64,000 bases of DNA, taken from contig USIO01000005.1 of assembly GCA_900554815.1 (NCBI GenBank), positions 1 through 64,000 on the forward strand. Direction: 5' to 3'. The notes under the pieces were generated by a model. That model did not search any database and had not been told where the DNA came from. It saw only the letters and a list, made by a program, of their open reading frames with translations. How positions within the stretch are numbered: position 1 is the stretch's first letter; every line of letters starts with the position of its first letter. Source of the stretch: an uncultured Clostridium sp. GTDB lineage: Bacteria > Bacillota > Clostridia > TANB77 > CAG-508. Of the stretch, positions 22,240 to 33,010 are shown piece after piece. The translations under genes and the position numbers were made by a program.

Positions 22240-23665
22240 ATGATAAAAAACATACAATTAAAAATTATTTTAATTTTTATTATATTAGGAATTAGTATTA
22301 TAACATTACTGGGCTGCATAAATGTGCAACAGTTAACAGAATTAACACAACAAACAAATATTATAAATTCGGAGCAATATATTAAAAATACAATTATAAT
22401 AGCAATTATAGCAATAGCTATTTTTTGCATTATAACAATTTTAATTGGAACAATTGTATTAAAATCAATTATTTCTCCAATATCCAGATTTATTAAAAGT
22501 GCAGAAAAAATTGCTGCAGGAGGAAGCCAAAGCATTCAATATTTAGCAAATGAAAACGATGAAAAAGAAGTAAAAGATTTAGTAAATGCATTTGGAGTAA
22601 TGACAACAGAACTACAGGAAAATTTAAATGAAGCTTCTAGACAAAAAAAACAAATAGAAACAATTCTTTTACATATGACAGATGGAATTATTGCTTTTGA
22701 CAAAGAAGGCAAAATCCTCCATATTAATCCTGCTGCGACAAGACTATTAAAACTAACTCCAGAAGAAAATAGTTTTGAAAAAATATTTAAAAAATTAAAA
22801 CTAAATATTAATTTAGAAAAAATTATTTATTTAGAAAACTGGACATCTTCAGAACAAAGGATTAATGTGCAAGATTGCTATGTAAACCTATATTTTGCGC
22901 CTTTTACAGATGAAAATGATAGACCTAATGGAGCAATTGTTGTAATACAAGACATTACAGAACATGTAAAGCTTGATAACATGAGAAAAGAGTTTGTTGC
23001 AGATGTGTCTCATGAATTAAAAACTCCAATTACTTCTATTATGGGATATGCAGATACTCTAACAGAGCAAGAATTTGACAAAGAAACACAAGACAAGTTT
23101 TTGGGTGTAATTGCATCTGAAGCACGAAGAATGGCAAGACTAGTAAGTGACTTACTAACATTATCTAGGTATGACAATGATGAAGCAAAATGGGAAAAAA
23201 CGGAATTTAATTTAGGAGAGCTAGTAAAAAAATGTGTAAATAGCTTGCAATTAGAGATTAATAAAAAAAAGCAACATTCAGAATGCTTTGTAACAGCTAA
23301 TGTTCCTTTAGTTTATGCAGATAAATATGGAATAGAAAGAGTAATATTAAATATTTTAACTAATAGTATTAAATATACACAAGATGGAGGAAATATTAAA
23401 ATATATGTTGGTTTTGTGTATAATGATGCTTATATAAAAATTATTGACAACGGAATAGGCATACCGGAATCTGACTTAACCAAAATATTTGAAAGATTCT
23501 ATAGAGTAGACAAAGCCCGTACAAGAGAAATGGGAGGAACTGGACTTCGGACTATCTATTGCAAAAGAAATATTAGACAAAAATGATGGCACAATAGATA
23601 TAAAAAGTGAAGTAGGAAAAGGAACCGAAGTAGTAATACGCATTCCAACAAGACAAAAAATCTAA
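22240..23665 (+). CDS. sensor histidine kinase (1 CGGN site)
   Basis: 474 aa membrane kinase, partner of the regulator upstream. Membrane segments lie at about 8-28 and 48-70. HAMP, a PAS-like region (MTDGIIAFDKEGKIL), the H-box DVSHELKTPITSI, the N-box NILTNSIKYT, DNGIGIPE and the F-box IFERFYRVDKAR follow in order. The G2 box is broken in plain triplets by CGG at 23548. Skipping the C gives the expected GGTGLGLSIAKEI, with Gly437 at the hinge of the ATP lid, and extends the protein 38 residues to a stop at 23663. GGGGGA precedes the ATG. Confidence 0.9.
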
Positions 23666-23778
23666 AAATACAATACATGTACTTATTATGAAAATATGCT
23701 ATAAATATTGAAAAAATAAAATAAATTATATATAATAAAATTTACTATAACAAAAGAAGGAAGGAAGAAAAAATCAAT

Positions 23779-24417
23779 ATGAATTTAAAACTGAAGGAAA
23801 TACTTGAATGGTTATACTGTATTATTATTGCTATAGTTTTAGCTTTGCTGGTTAGATACTATATAGGTACTCCAACAATTGTACAACAACCATCAATGTA
23901 CCCTACTTTAAAAGAAAACCAAAGACTGATTTTAAATCGATTGATAAAAACTACACATTCTATTCCAGAAAGAGGAGATATTATAACTTTTGAAGCACCA
24001 AGTAAATCACTAATATATTTAGAAGATGCAGACTTATCTAATCCAGTTGCAAAATACGAAAATGAGCCTGAGGGACTATGGGAAAAATTTTCATATTATG
24101 TATTAGAAATTAATAAAAAAAGTTATATAAAAAGAGTAATTGGCTTGCCAGGAGAACATGTTAAAATTTATAACAACAAAGTATTTATTAATAACCAACT
24201 TTTAAATGAGCCATACCTGCAAGAAGATGTTTTAACAACTTCACTAGATGGACCATTTGTCGATATTGTGGTACCACAAGATTGTGTTTTTGTTATGGGA
24301 GACAATAGAGAACAAAGTACAGATAGTAGAAGATTTGGTTGCATTCCTATTTCCAAAATTGAAAGTAAGGTATGGATACGTTTCTGGCCATTAGACTTAT
24401 TTGGACCAGTAGAATAA
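23779..24417 (+). CDS. lepB: type I signal peptidase
   Basis: 212 aa membrane protease that cleaves signal peptides outside the membrane. One N-terminal membrane segment (about 10-28). The catalytic Ser is in QQPSMYPTL and the Lys in YIKRVIGLPG; box E is MGDNREQSTDSR. The insert between the two catalytic boxes is somewhat long. The start ATG follows GAAGGAAGG. It is intact, without in-frame CGG, and the next gene begins 20 nt downstream. Confidence 0.92.
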   Translation: MNLKLKEILEWLYCIIIAIVLALLVRYYIGTPTIVQQPSMYPTLKENQRLILNRLIKTTHSIPERGDIITFEAPSKSLIYLEDADLSNPVAKYENEPEGLWEKFSYYVLEINKKSYIKRVIGLPGEHVKIYNNKVFINNQLLNEPYLQEDVLTTSLDGPFVDIVVPQDCVFVMGDNREQSTDSRRFGCIPISKIESKVWIRFWPLDLFGPVE

Positions 24418-24437
24418 TAAATGGAGGACTAAAAATT

Positions 24438-25322
24438 GTGGCATTTCAAAATTTAATTGGAAACGAAGAAACAAAAATATTATTGAATGAAATAATAAAA
24501 AATAAAAATTTTATACATAGTTATTTATTTACAGGAATAGAAGGAATTGGCAAAACAGAATTTGCAAAGCAGTTTGCAAAACAAATATTATGTTTAGGAA
24601 CACCAGATTGTAAGTCTTGTATAGAATTTGACTCTCAAAATAATCCTGACTTTACAATTATTGAACCAGATGGCAATAGCATTAAAATAGAACAAATTAG
24701 AATATTGCAAATGAAAATAATTGAAAAACCAATTATTTCCAATAGAAAAGTATATATTATACGTGACAGTGAAAAAATGACAAAAGAAGCACAAAATTGT
24801 TTACTAAAAACACTAGAAGAACCGCCAGAATATGTTACAATAATTTTAATATGTTCAAATGAAAGTTTACTTTTAAATACTATAAAATCAAGGTGCACAA
24901 AAATTAATTTTTATCCAATTAAAAACGAAGAATTACAAATATTTCTAAAAAACAATGGATTTACTAATATAACAAAAAATATGTTAAAAGCAATAAATGG
25001 AAGTATAGCAAAGGCATATGAATTACAAGATTATAACCAGACTTATAAAACAATAGAAGATACACTAACAAAAAGAAGCAAACTAGACAAAATTGATTTT
25101 ATAAATTCTTTTTTACCAATTTATAAAGAAAAAGAAAATATTTTTAATATATTAGATTACATGAATGTAGTGCTATCAAATGAATTAGCAAATGATTATA
25201 AATGTATAAGATATATAGAAAAAATAGAACAAGCAAAAAACAAAATTAAACAAAATGCTAATTTGGATATGACTTTGGACAACATGCTATTTAGCATATG
25301 GGAAATTTGTAATGAAACATAA
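24438..25322 (+). CDS. holB: DNA polymerase III delta' subunit
   Basis: 294 aa clamp-loader ATPase-fold subunit. FTGIEGIGKTEFAK is the P-loop. A zinc-binding CLGTPDCKSC follows, then IKIEQIR, YIIRDSEKMTKEAQNCLLKTLEEPP and TIKSRCTKINF, a typical sensor-1 and SRC arrangement. The start is taken as GTG at 24438 with GGAGG upstream; an open frame extends back into lepB. In other Firmicutes holB is followed by the PSP1 gene, as here. Confidence 0.9.
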   Translation: MAFQNLIGNEETKILLNEIIKNKNFIHSYLFTGIEGIGKTEFAKQFAKQILCLGTPDCKSCIEFDSQNNPDFTIIEPDGNSIKIEQIRILQMKIIEKPIISNRKVYIIRDSEKMTKEAQNCLLKTLEEPPEYVTIILICSNESLLLNTIKSRCTKINFYPIKNEELQIFLKNNGFTNITKNMLKAINGSIAKAYELQDYNQTYKTIEDTLTKRSKLDKIDFINSFLPIYKEKENIFNILDYMNVVLSNELANDYKCIRYIEKIEQAKNKIKQNANLDMTLDNMLFSIWEICNET

Positions 25323-25405
25323 AAATATACCATGTAATGTATTTTGAAAAATTGTTATTAAAAATAATAACCCAAGAACTATTAACTTTTAAAGAGGTGA
25401 GTATT

Positions 25406-26308
25406 GTGAAAAATATTATAGGAGTTAGATTTAAAAAACCTGGGAAAATATACTTTTTTGATCCGGGAAATTTAAAAATAACAAAACAAGATAATGTAAT
25501 AGTGGAAACTACAATGGGACAAGAACTAGGAGAAGTAGTGATTCCAAATAGAGAAATACCAGATGAAAAAGTGGTTTCACCACTAAAAAAAGTAATAAGA
25601 GTAGCGAACGAGAAAGATAAAAAACACCATGAGGAAAATAAAAGAAAAGAAAAAGATGCATTTATATTATGCAATAAAAAAATAAAAGAACACAAACTGG
25701 AAATGAATTTAATTGATGTATCTTATAATTTTGACAATAGCAAAATGATATTCTACTTTACAGCAGATGGTAGAATTGATTTTAGAGAATTAGTAAAAGA
25801 TTTAGCAGCAATTTATAAAACAAGAATTGAACTAAGACAAATTGGAGTAAGAGACGAAGTAAGAAGAATTGGTGGAAATGGAATGTGTGGAAGGGAACTT
25901 TGCTGTTGCACTTTTTTAAATAATTTTGATACAGTATCAATTAAAATGGCAAAAGAGCAAAACATTTCGCTTAATCCATCTAAAATATCTGGAAATTGTG
26001 GAAGACTAATGTGTTGCCTAAAGTACGAACAAGAAGTCTATGATGAAAAACTAAAAATATTACCAAAAATGGGAGCAATTGTAAAAACAGAAGATGGAGA
26101 AGGGGAAGTTTGTGGAATAGAAACGCTAAAAGAAAAAGTAAAAGTAAAATTTAAAGATGGAGAAGACACTTTTTATAAAAAATATGATGCTAAGGACATT
26201 AAAATTATTAAAAATATAGAAGTAAAAGATGATATGGATTTATTGCCAGAAGAACTAGAAGAATTAAAAAAATTAGAACAACAAGCTAGTAAAGATGAAG
26301 ATATATAA
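25406..26308 (+). CDS. ricT: PSP1 domain protein RicT (YaaT)
   Basis: 300 aa cytosolic protein. RicT homologues act with RicA and RicF as an iron-sulfur complex in RNA processing and in control of sporulation and competence. The PSP1 core includes FDPGNLKITKQDNV, TADGRIDFRELVKDLA, the signature RRIGGNGMCGRELCC, and GNCGRLMCCLKYE, where the conserved Cys residues lie. The start is GTG at 25406 after GAGGTGA. A long acidic tail is usual. The neighbours holB and ferredoxin support the assignment. Confidence 0.88.
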   Translation: MKNIIGVRFKKPGKIYFFDPGNLKITKQDNVIVETTMGQELGEVVIPNREIPDEKVVSPLKKVIRVANEKDKKHHEENKRKEKDAFILCNKKIKEHKLEMNLIDVSYNFDNSKMIFYFTADGRIDFRELVKDLAAIYKTRIELRQIGVRDEVRRIGGNGMCGRELCCCTFLNNFDTVSIKMAKEQNISLNPSKISGNCGRLMCCLKYEQEVYDEKLKILPKMGAIVKTEDGEGEVCGIETLKEKVKVKFKDGEDTFYKKYDAKDIKIIKNIEVKDDMDLLPEELEELKKLEQQASKDEDI

Positions 26309-26322
26309 GGAGGTGAACAAAA

Positions 26323-26493
26323 ATGGCATATAAAATAACAGAAAAATGCATTTCTTGTGGAGCATGTGAAGGAGCGTGCCCAGTAAGTTGCATATCACAA
26401 GGAGACGAAAGATATGTAATTGACCAAGAAAAATGTATTTCTTGCGGAACATGTAGAGGAGTTTGTCCAGTAGAAGCACCGGAACAAGAGTAG
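26323..26493 (+). CDS. 2[4Fe-4S] ferredoxin, 56 aa
   Basis: Small electron carrier with two CxxCxxCxxxC clusters: CISCGACEGACP and CISCGTCRGVCP. GGAGGTGA precedes the ATG by a few bases. It is 14 nt downstream of ricT, so probably in the same operon. A complete clostridial-type ferredoxin. Confidence 0.93.
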   Translation: MAYKITEKCISCGACEGACPVSCISQGDERYVIDQEKCISCGTCRGVCPVEAPEQE

Positions 26494-26527
26494 AAAAACT
26501 AGTGGTACTTATTTTCCAATACAATAA

Positions 26528-26562
26528 AAAAGAGGTTCATTATGTAGAGAACTTCTTTTTTT
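26528..26562. terminator. bidirectional terminator
   Basis: 10-bp stem AAAGAGGTTC / GAACTTCTTT with T-runs on both strands. It ends the ferredoxin operon and overlaps the last codons of ylbJ, which converges on it. Confidence 0.65.
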
Positions 26563-27729
26563 TATTGCGCTGTGCCAATATAAAGTCACATTTCTTATAA
26601 ACAAATCCAACCAATATTATAATTCCTAAAATAGCCCAAAAAAACCATTTAAAGTTTATAGAAGTAGAAGAAGATAAAATAGTAGAAGTTTCTATAACAT
26701 CAAAATTTAAAATAGATATATATTTTAAAGCAATATATGTATAAAATCCTGCAAAAATTCCTTGTAATAATTTACCTAATATATAAGGCTTAATGGATAT
26801 ATCTGATTTAGAAATTATACTAAAAACCTGCAGCAAAACAGATATACCACCAAAACCGTAATACAAAACTACATAAAATAATATTAATAGAAATTGAATT
26901 AGAAGGAATAATAGAAATTTCTTTTATTCCATTAGTTAGCTCTAAAATTCCAGATAAAACAGGAGAACAAAATTGATTAGGAACAGAAAACAGATTAAAA
27001 ATTGGAGAAATAAAATTAGAACAACATTTCAAAATATTACTTTGCTTTAGAATAGAAATTATAACAGAAAATAAAACAACAAAGCCACCAATTAAAACAA
27101 TAGTATAAATAGAGTTCATAATACCACCGTGCAAGAACCTCTCCTAAATTAGAAACCTGATTAGACGAATGAAAAGATTTAGATTTACTAAAAACAGAAG
27201 TATCCTCTTTTTTCCAAAATCTAAAAAGAAATCCAACAGTAACACAAGCTAGAATATGAGTAAATAATAATAAAAATCCTATAGTAGCATTTGAAAACAA
27301 ACTAATTCCAATTGTACCTACAATGAATAATGGACCAGAATTATTAGTAAAGGCAAGTAATCTTTCTGCCTCTGCTTTTGTACAAATTCCCTGATTTCTA
27401 AAATCGGTTACAATTTTTGCACCTGTGGGATAACCAGAAATAATACCCATAATAAAGGCAAATGCACCTTCACCAGGAACACGAAACAAAGGACGCATAA
27501 ACTTACCTAAAATGTTTCCTAAAATAGGAATAATATTCGTATGACTTAATAACTCTGTTGCAATAAAAAAAGGAAATAAACTGGGCAGTACAGAATTTGC
27601 CCATAATTCAATACCAGACTTTGCAGCTTGTAAATTAGAGTTTGAAAAAATTAAGAGGCTAATAGTAAATAATGTAAACAACATTGGAAGCAATAATTTT
27701 TTTAGCGAAACAACAAAAACCCTTTTCAC
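26540..27729 (-). CDS. ylbJ: sporulation integral membrane protein YlbJ (2 CGGN sites)
   Basis: 395 aa polytopic membrane protein of the nucleoside-recognition/Gate family needed for spore cortex formation. Visible motifs: WANSVLPSLFPFFIATELL, FIMGIISGYPTGAKI and FTNNSGPLFIVGTIG. Minus-strand in-frame CGGs at 27129 and 26858 split it into three frames. Skipping the C gives Gly201 (LAGGIMNS) and Gly291 (VLGFGGISVL), the latter in the conserved FGG segment. The total is then exactly 396 codons, close to the usual YlbJ length. Confidence 0.88.
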
Positions 27730-27783
27730 ATAATCACCAATAAATTATATGACTAGCTATTTTATAATATGAAAAACTATATA

Positions 27784-27816
27784 AAAAAGTAAAAGGTGAG
27801 CGCATATGAGCTCACC
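27784..27816 (-). terminator. rho-independent terminator of the small Cys-rich gene
   Basis: GGTGAGC / GCTCACC stem overlapping the stop codon, followed by TTTTACTTTTTT on the minus strand. Confidence 0.65.
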
Positions 27817-27988
27817 AACGAACGGGTTTCCTTATTTTGGGAAATTTTTTCTTGGGCTCTACCCAAAAAAGCTTTTCCTTACAATCATTACAGTCTTCTC
27901 GCTCAACTACTTTATTGTTCAAACAACAGTATAAAGTTTTCGAGTGCCCAAATACTTGCTCACTAAGATATGGACATTTCCGAGACAT
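27812..27988 (-). CDS. small Cys-rich protein, 58 aa, with CGG as codon 3
   Basis: A self-contained unit: consensus promoter, AAAGGGGA ribosome site, ATG, ORF and terminator. The protein begins MSRKCPYLSE and has Cys pairs (YCC, CNDC) suggesting a small metal-binding fold; I do not recognise the family. Codon use (CGA, CGT, TCG, CCC, GGG) is unlike the neighbours, suggesting transfer or strong constraint. Codon 3 is CGG at 27982. Under the rule that fits 37 other sites, the frame would shift and stop after 22 codons; read as Arg the 58-aa protein is made. It is thus either an exception or a switch that senses CGG decoding. Confidence 0.6.
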   Translation of the reverse strand: MSRKCPYLSEQVFGHSKTLYCCLNNKVVEREDCNDCKEKLFWVEPKKKFPKIRKPVRW

Positions 27989-28031
27989 GATTTTTTTCCC
28001 CTTTCCGATTTGGTAATTTACCAATAATTAA

Positions 28032-28059
28032 ATTATAGCAGAAACTCACATAATGTCAA
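28032..28059 (-). promoter_or_regulatory. consensus sigma-A promoter
   Basis: On the minus strand TTGACA (28059-28054), a 16-nt spacer and TATAAT (28037-28032). Both boxes are perfect. It drives the small Cys-rich gene; the leader is about 40 nt. Confidence 0.75.
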
Positions 28060-28138
28060 TAATAACCTACTAGACAAATGCAGAAAAAAATGATATATTA
28101 TCATAGATTTAAAATATAATAAAATAAAGAGGGATAAT

Positions 28139-29380
28139 ATGAATGTAAAATTAGAAAATAGTAAAAAAATATTAAATAAATATCATCAAGAACATTTATT
28201 AAATTTTTATGAAGAACTTTCAAAACAAGAGCAGGAAGAACTATTAAACCAAATTTTAGACACCGATTTTAAAACTATACAAGAGTTATACGAAAATACT
28301 AAAAAGGAAGGAATAGAATCTAAAGATAAAATAGAACCAATAGAGTATATAGATAAAGAAAAATTATCAAAAGAAGAAATAAAAAAATATGAAGAAATAG
28401 GAGAAAAAATTATTAAAAGAGGACAATATGCTGTTGCTACAATGGCAGGAGGACAAGGAACAAGACTAGGACATAAAGGACCAAAAGGAACATACTATCT
28501 TTTAAATAATAAGTCTCTTTTTGAAATTTTTTATGACGAATTAAATAAAGCAAACCAAAAATATGGAATAACCATTCCATGGTATATTATGACAAGCAAA
28601 GAAAACAATAAAGATACTATTAACTTTTTTGAAAAAAATAATTATTTTGGTTATAATAAAGACCACATAAAATTCTTTTCACAAAGTGAACTTCCTATGA
28701 TTAGCAAAGAAGGTAAAATTTTATTATCTAATAAGGGAACCATAAAAGAAGCAGCAGATGGAAATGGTGGAATTTTTAGTTCTATGAACAAAAACGGAAT
28801 AACTGATGATATTACTTCAAGAAAAATAAAATGGTTATTCATTGGCTCAATAGATAATGCATTATTAAAAATGGTAGATCCGCTTTTAATTGGAATAGCA
28901 CAAAGTACAGGGGTTCTAGCAGCAGCAAAATCATTAGTAAAATGTAGCCCAACCGAAAAAGTAGGTGTATTTTGTAAAAGAAATAATAAACCAAGTGTTA
29001 TAGAATACACAGAGTTGCCAGAGGAAATGGCTAATTTAAGAGATAAAAAAGGCGAACTATTTTATGGAGAGTCACATATTATGTGCAATATGTTTCATGT
29101 AGATGCATTAAAAAGCATTGGGGAAAAAAATATGCCATATCATAAAGCTCTAAAAAAAGCTAATTATATTAATGAAAAAGGAGAAGAAGTAAAACCAACA
29201 GAACCAAATGCATTAAAATTTGAAAAATTCATATTTGATGCTTTTGAAACCATTCCAGAATTGGCAATCTTACGTGTAAAAAGAGAAGAAGAATTTGCAC
29301 CAGTTAAAAATGCAACAGGTGTAGATAGCCCAGAAACTGCTAAAAATTTATACTTAAATTATATAAAAAACAAAATTTAA
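28139..29380 (+). CDS. UDP-sugar pyrophosphorylase (UDPGP/UAP1 family)
   Basis: 413 aa nucleotidyltransferase that makes a UDP-sugar (UDP-GlcNAc/GalNAc or UDP-glucose type) from UTP and a sugar 1-phosphate. The nucleotide-binding loop is MAGGQGTRLGHKGPKGTY. PWYIMTSKEN, EAADGNGGIF and LFIGSIDNALLKMVDP complete the family pattern, and FDAFETIPE lies near the end. The eukaryote-like UAP1 form rather than GlmU or GalU occurs in several Firmicutes. GAGGGA precedes the ATG. Intact, no in-frame CGG. It ends 20 nt before mfd. Confidence 0.85.
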   Translation: MNVKLENSKKILNKYHQEHLLNFYEELSKQEQEELLNQILDTDFKTIQELYENTKKEGIESKDKIEPIEYIDKEKLSKEEIKKYEEIGEKIIKRGQYAVATMAGGQGTRLGHKGPKGTYYLLNNKSLFEIFYDELNKANQKYGITIPWYIMTSKENNKDTINFFEKNNYFGYNKDHIKFFSQSELPMISKEGKILLSNKGTIKEAADGNGGIFSSMNKNGITDDITSRKIKWLFIGSIDNALLKMVDPLLIGIAQSTGVLAAAKSLVKCSPTEKVGVFCKRNNKPSVIEYTELPEEMANLRDKKGELFYGESHIMCNMFHVDALKSIGEKNMPYHKALKKANYINEKGEEVKPTEPNALKFEKFIFDAFETIPELAILRVKREEEFAPVKNATGVDSPETAKNLYLNYIKNKI

Positions 29381-29400
29381 AAATAAAAAAGGAGTACTAG

Positions 29401-32400
29401 ATGAATTGTATTACTAAAATATTGCCAAACTTTAAAAAATTTAATTCTTATATAGAAGATGTAAAAAACAACACAGATTCAATAATGTTATCAGGATTGA
29501 CAGATGTAGCAAAAACACATTTTGCTTATTCAACACAATTCTACACAGAAAGACCAATAGTTATTATCACATATAATGAAATTCAAGCAAAAAAATTAAT
29601 AAAAGATTTAATGTTTTTTGAAGATGAAATTATATATTTCCCAAAACGAGAAATTTTTGCATATGACTATATTGCAGAAAATAAAGACAATTACTATGAA
29701 AGAATAAAAGTATTAAATAAGATTCAAAATAAAGAAGCAAAAATTATTGTTACAACAATTGAAGCAATACAACAACATATGGTAAGTAAAGAAGTATTGT
29801 ATAAAAATAGAATGAAATTAAAAGTAGGACAAACAATTCGGTACAAACGAACTAAAAGAAAAACTTGTACAATTAGGATATGAAAGATATGACACAGTAG
29901 AATCAAAAGGGCAATTTAGTTCAAGAGGTGGAATTATAGATATTGCTCGGAGACGAAAACATCGGAATTAGAATAGAGTTTTGGGGAGATGAAATAGATT
30001 CCATTAGGTATTTTGACATTAATGACCAAAGATCTAAACAAATGGTTCAAGAAGTTTATATAAACCCAGCCGTTGAATTTGTATTAGAAAATAGTTTGAT
30101 AGAAATAGGAAATAGAATTTTAAATACACATGAACAAACTAATTCTATAATAGAAGATGTTGAACAAATAAAAACTGGAAACTACCTTGAAAAAATAGAT
30201 AAATATTTTAATTGTTTTTATACAAAGCAAAGTACATTTATAGATTATCTACCTAAAGATATAATAATATTTTTAGATGAAATTACAAAAATAAAAGCAA
30301 GAATTGAAAATATTTTAAAAGATAATAAAAACTTAACAAAATCGTTGATAGAAAAACAAAGAACAGTACCAGATAGCATCCAGATTTTGAATGATTATGT
30401 ACAATTTCTACAATCAATAGGAACAAAACAAATAATTTATTTGGAAAAACAAGATATTGGTTTTGTGGATAAAAAAAGTATGCATGCAAAAAGAAACGGA
30501 TATAGCTTTAGCTATAGGGAGGTCAACTTTTTTCGTAGTTCAATGGATTTATGTTTTCAGGAAATACAAAAAGCAATACTCGAAAAAAAATTAGTTTTTA
30601 TATTAGGTGGAACTACAGAAAATAGCAAAAAAATATATGAATGGCTTATAGAAAAAGATATAAAATGTATATATGATAAATCACAAAAAGAAGAAATTAC
30701 TCCAGGGGTGGTAATAATTACCTCTGGAGCATTATCTGCTGGTTTTGAAAGCTTTGACTTTAATATTATTGCAATATCTTTAGCAGAAGTATTTACTCCA
30801 AGTAAACCAAAAAGAGTAATTAATAATACTACATTTAAACAAGGAGAAATGATTAATTTCTCAGACTTAAAACCACGGTGAGTATGTAGTACATAAAGCA
30901 AATGGAATAGGACAGTTTGTTGGAGTTTATACAATTAGAGCAGATAATATTGTAAAAGATTATATAAAAATTCTATATAAAGATGGAGATTATTTATATA
31001 TTCCGGTTAACCAGCTAGATAATATTAGAAAATATATTGGAGCAGGTGAAAATGGAGCACCAAAATTAAACCGATTAGGTAGTAAAGAATGGGAAAATAC
31101 AAAAACTAAGGTAAAAAATAACCTAAGAGAAGTTGCAAAAGAATTAATACAGCTCTATGCTATCAGGCAAAAAACAGCACGGATTTGCATTTTCAAAAGA
31201 TTCTGACTGGCAAAAACAGTTTGAAGAATCTTTTCCTTACACAGAAACACAAGACCAATTAAGATGCATAGAAGAAGTAAAAAAGGACATGGAATCTTTT
31301 AAACCAATGGATAGACTATTATGTGGAGACGTTGGATATGGAAAAACAGAAGTAGCTATAAGAGCAGCATTTAAAGCATGCCTAGATCAAAAACAAGTAG
31401 CTTATTTAGTACCAACTACAGTATTAGCAAACCAACAATATGAAGCATTTAAAGAAAGAATGAAAGAATTTCCAGTTAGAGTAGAACTATTAAACAGATT
31501 TAGAACAAAGAAAGAACAAATAGCAATTATTAAAAAATTAAAATTGGGAGAAATTGATATTATTATTGGTACACATAGAATTTTAAGCAAAGACATAGCT
31601 TTTAAAGACTTGGGCCTATTAATTATAGACGAGGAACATAGATTTGGAGTAAAGGATAAAGAAAAAATAAAGGAAATGAAAAATGGAATAGATGTGCTTT
31701 CTATGACGGCAACACCAATTCCAAGAACTTTGCACATGTCTATTGTGGGTATTAGAGATATGTCTGTTATATATGAACCACCACAAAATAGAAGACCAGT
31801 ACAAACTTATGTATTAGAATATGATGAAGAAGTGGTAAAAGAAGCAATTACAAGAGAACTGGAAAGAAGAGGGCAAGTATTTTATTTATTTAACAATGTA
31901 GAGCAAATTACAAGGAAAACGGAATATGTTTCTAATTTAGTTCCAGAAGCAAAAGTGGGGTTTGCACATGGAAAAATGTCTGGACGAGAGTTAGAAGATA
32001 TTATGCTAGACTTTGTAAACAAGAAAATTGATGTATTGGTATGTACAACTATATTAGAGTCTGGTATTGATATTCCAAATGCTAACACAATTATTGTAGA
32101 AAATGCAGATAGATTAGGACTATCTCAACTATATCAAATTAGAGGAAGAGTAGGAAGATCTGAAAAACAAGCATATGCTTATATTACATATAAACCAGAT
32201 AAACTGCTATCAGAAGTTGCAGAAAAGAGACTAAGAGCTATAAAAGAGTTTACAGAATTTGGTTCTGGATTTAAAATTGCTATGAGGGATTTAGAAATAA
32301 GAGGTGCAGGAAGCATTCTAGGAGAATTTCAACATGGACATATGGACGAAGTTGGCTATGATATGTATTGTAAATTATTAGAGGAAGTTATAAATGAAAC

Positions 32401-32857
32401 AAAAGGTATAAAAATAAAAGAAGAACAAGACGTACAAATTGATTTAAATGTTTCTTGCTATATTCCAGATAGTTATATTCCTTCAAACAATCAGAAAATT
32501 GAAATTTATCAAGAAATTGCATTATGTGATACAGATAAAAAAATACAAGATGTTACAGACGAAATAATTGATAGATTTGGAGATATTCCAGAAGAAACAA
32601 AAAATTTACTTGAGATTGCAAGCATAAAAATTTTATGTAGAATACTAGGCATTATAAAAATTTCACAAAGGCTCTCTGGTATTGTATTTAATTTTTCTGC
32701 TGAAAGTTTTAAAATGGAATGGATAGATTTATTGTTAAAAAAATTTAGAAATAAAATTAAATTTTCACCATCAGTTGAACCTTATATAACATATAAAATA
32801 GAAAATCCGGGTAAAATACTAGAAGAAGTAAAAGAATTGATTAAAATACTAAAATAA
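29401..32857 (+). CDS. mfd: transcription-repair coupling factor Mfd (4 CGGN sites)
   Basis: 1150 aa after recoding, the usual Mfd length. It releases stalled RNA polymerase and recruits UvrA. The N-terminal UvrB-like module has FPKREIFAYDY and RIEFWGDEIDSIR. The RNA polymerase-interacting domain has PGEYVVHKANGIG. The RecG-like translocase has LLCGDVGYGKTEVA (Walker A), IDEEHRFGV (DEEH), MTATPIPRTLHM and LYQIRGRVGRS, and a TRCF C-domain closes it. In-frame CGGs at 29839, 29948, 30876 and 31180 give Gly147, 183, 492 and 593 if the C is skipped. At 30876 the plain triplet after CGG is TGA. With four skips the gene is exactly 1151 codons. Confidence 0.93.
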
Positions 32858-32929
32858 AAAAATGAATTTGCCACATATACACATTTGCTTTGCAAACGGA
32901 ATTTACCAAAGGAATTTAACCTAATACAA

Positions 32930-32968
32930 CAAAAACTTATTCTCTTGCATTTGCAAGAGAATAAGTTA
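32930..32968 (-). terminator. strong hairpin, minus-strand terminator
   Basis: About 15 bp of AACTTATTCTCTTGC paired with GCAAGAGAATAAGTT, followed on the minus strand by TTTTTGTTG. A second hairpin (CTAAGATG / CATCTTAG, about 32973-33016) lies just before it. It fits the end of the atypical minus-strand gene at 33.0-33.3 kb. Confidence 0.6.
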
Positions 32969-33010
32969 GAATATCCTAAGATGTGCAGTTTACAAACCAA
33001 ACACATCATC

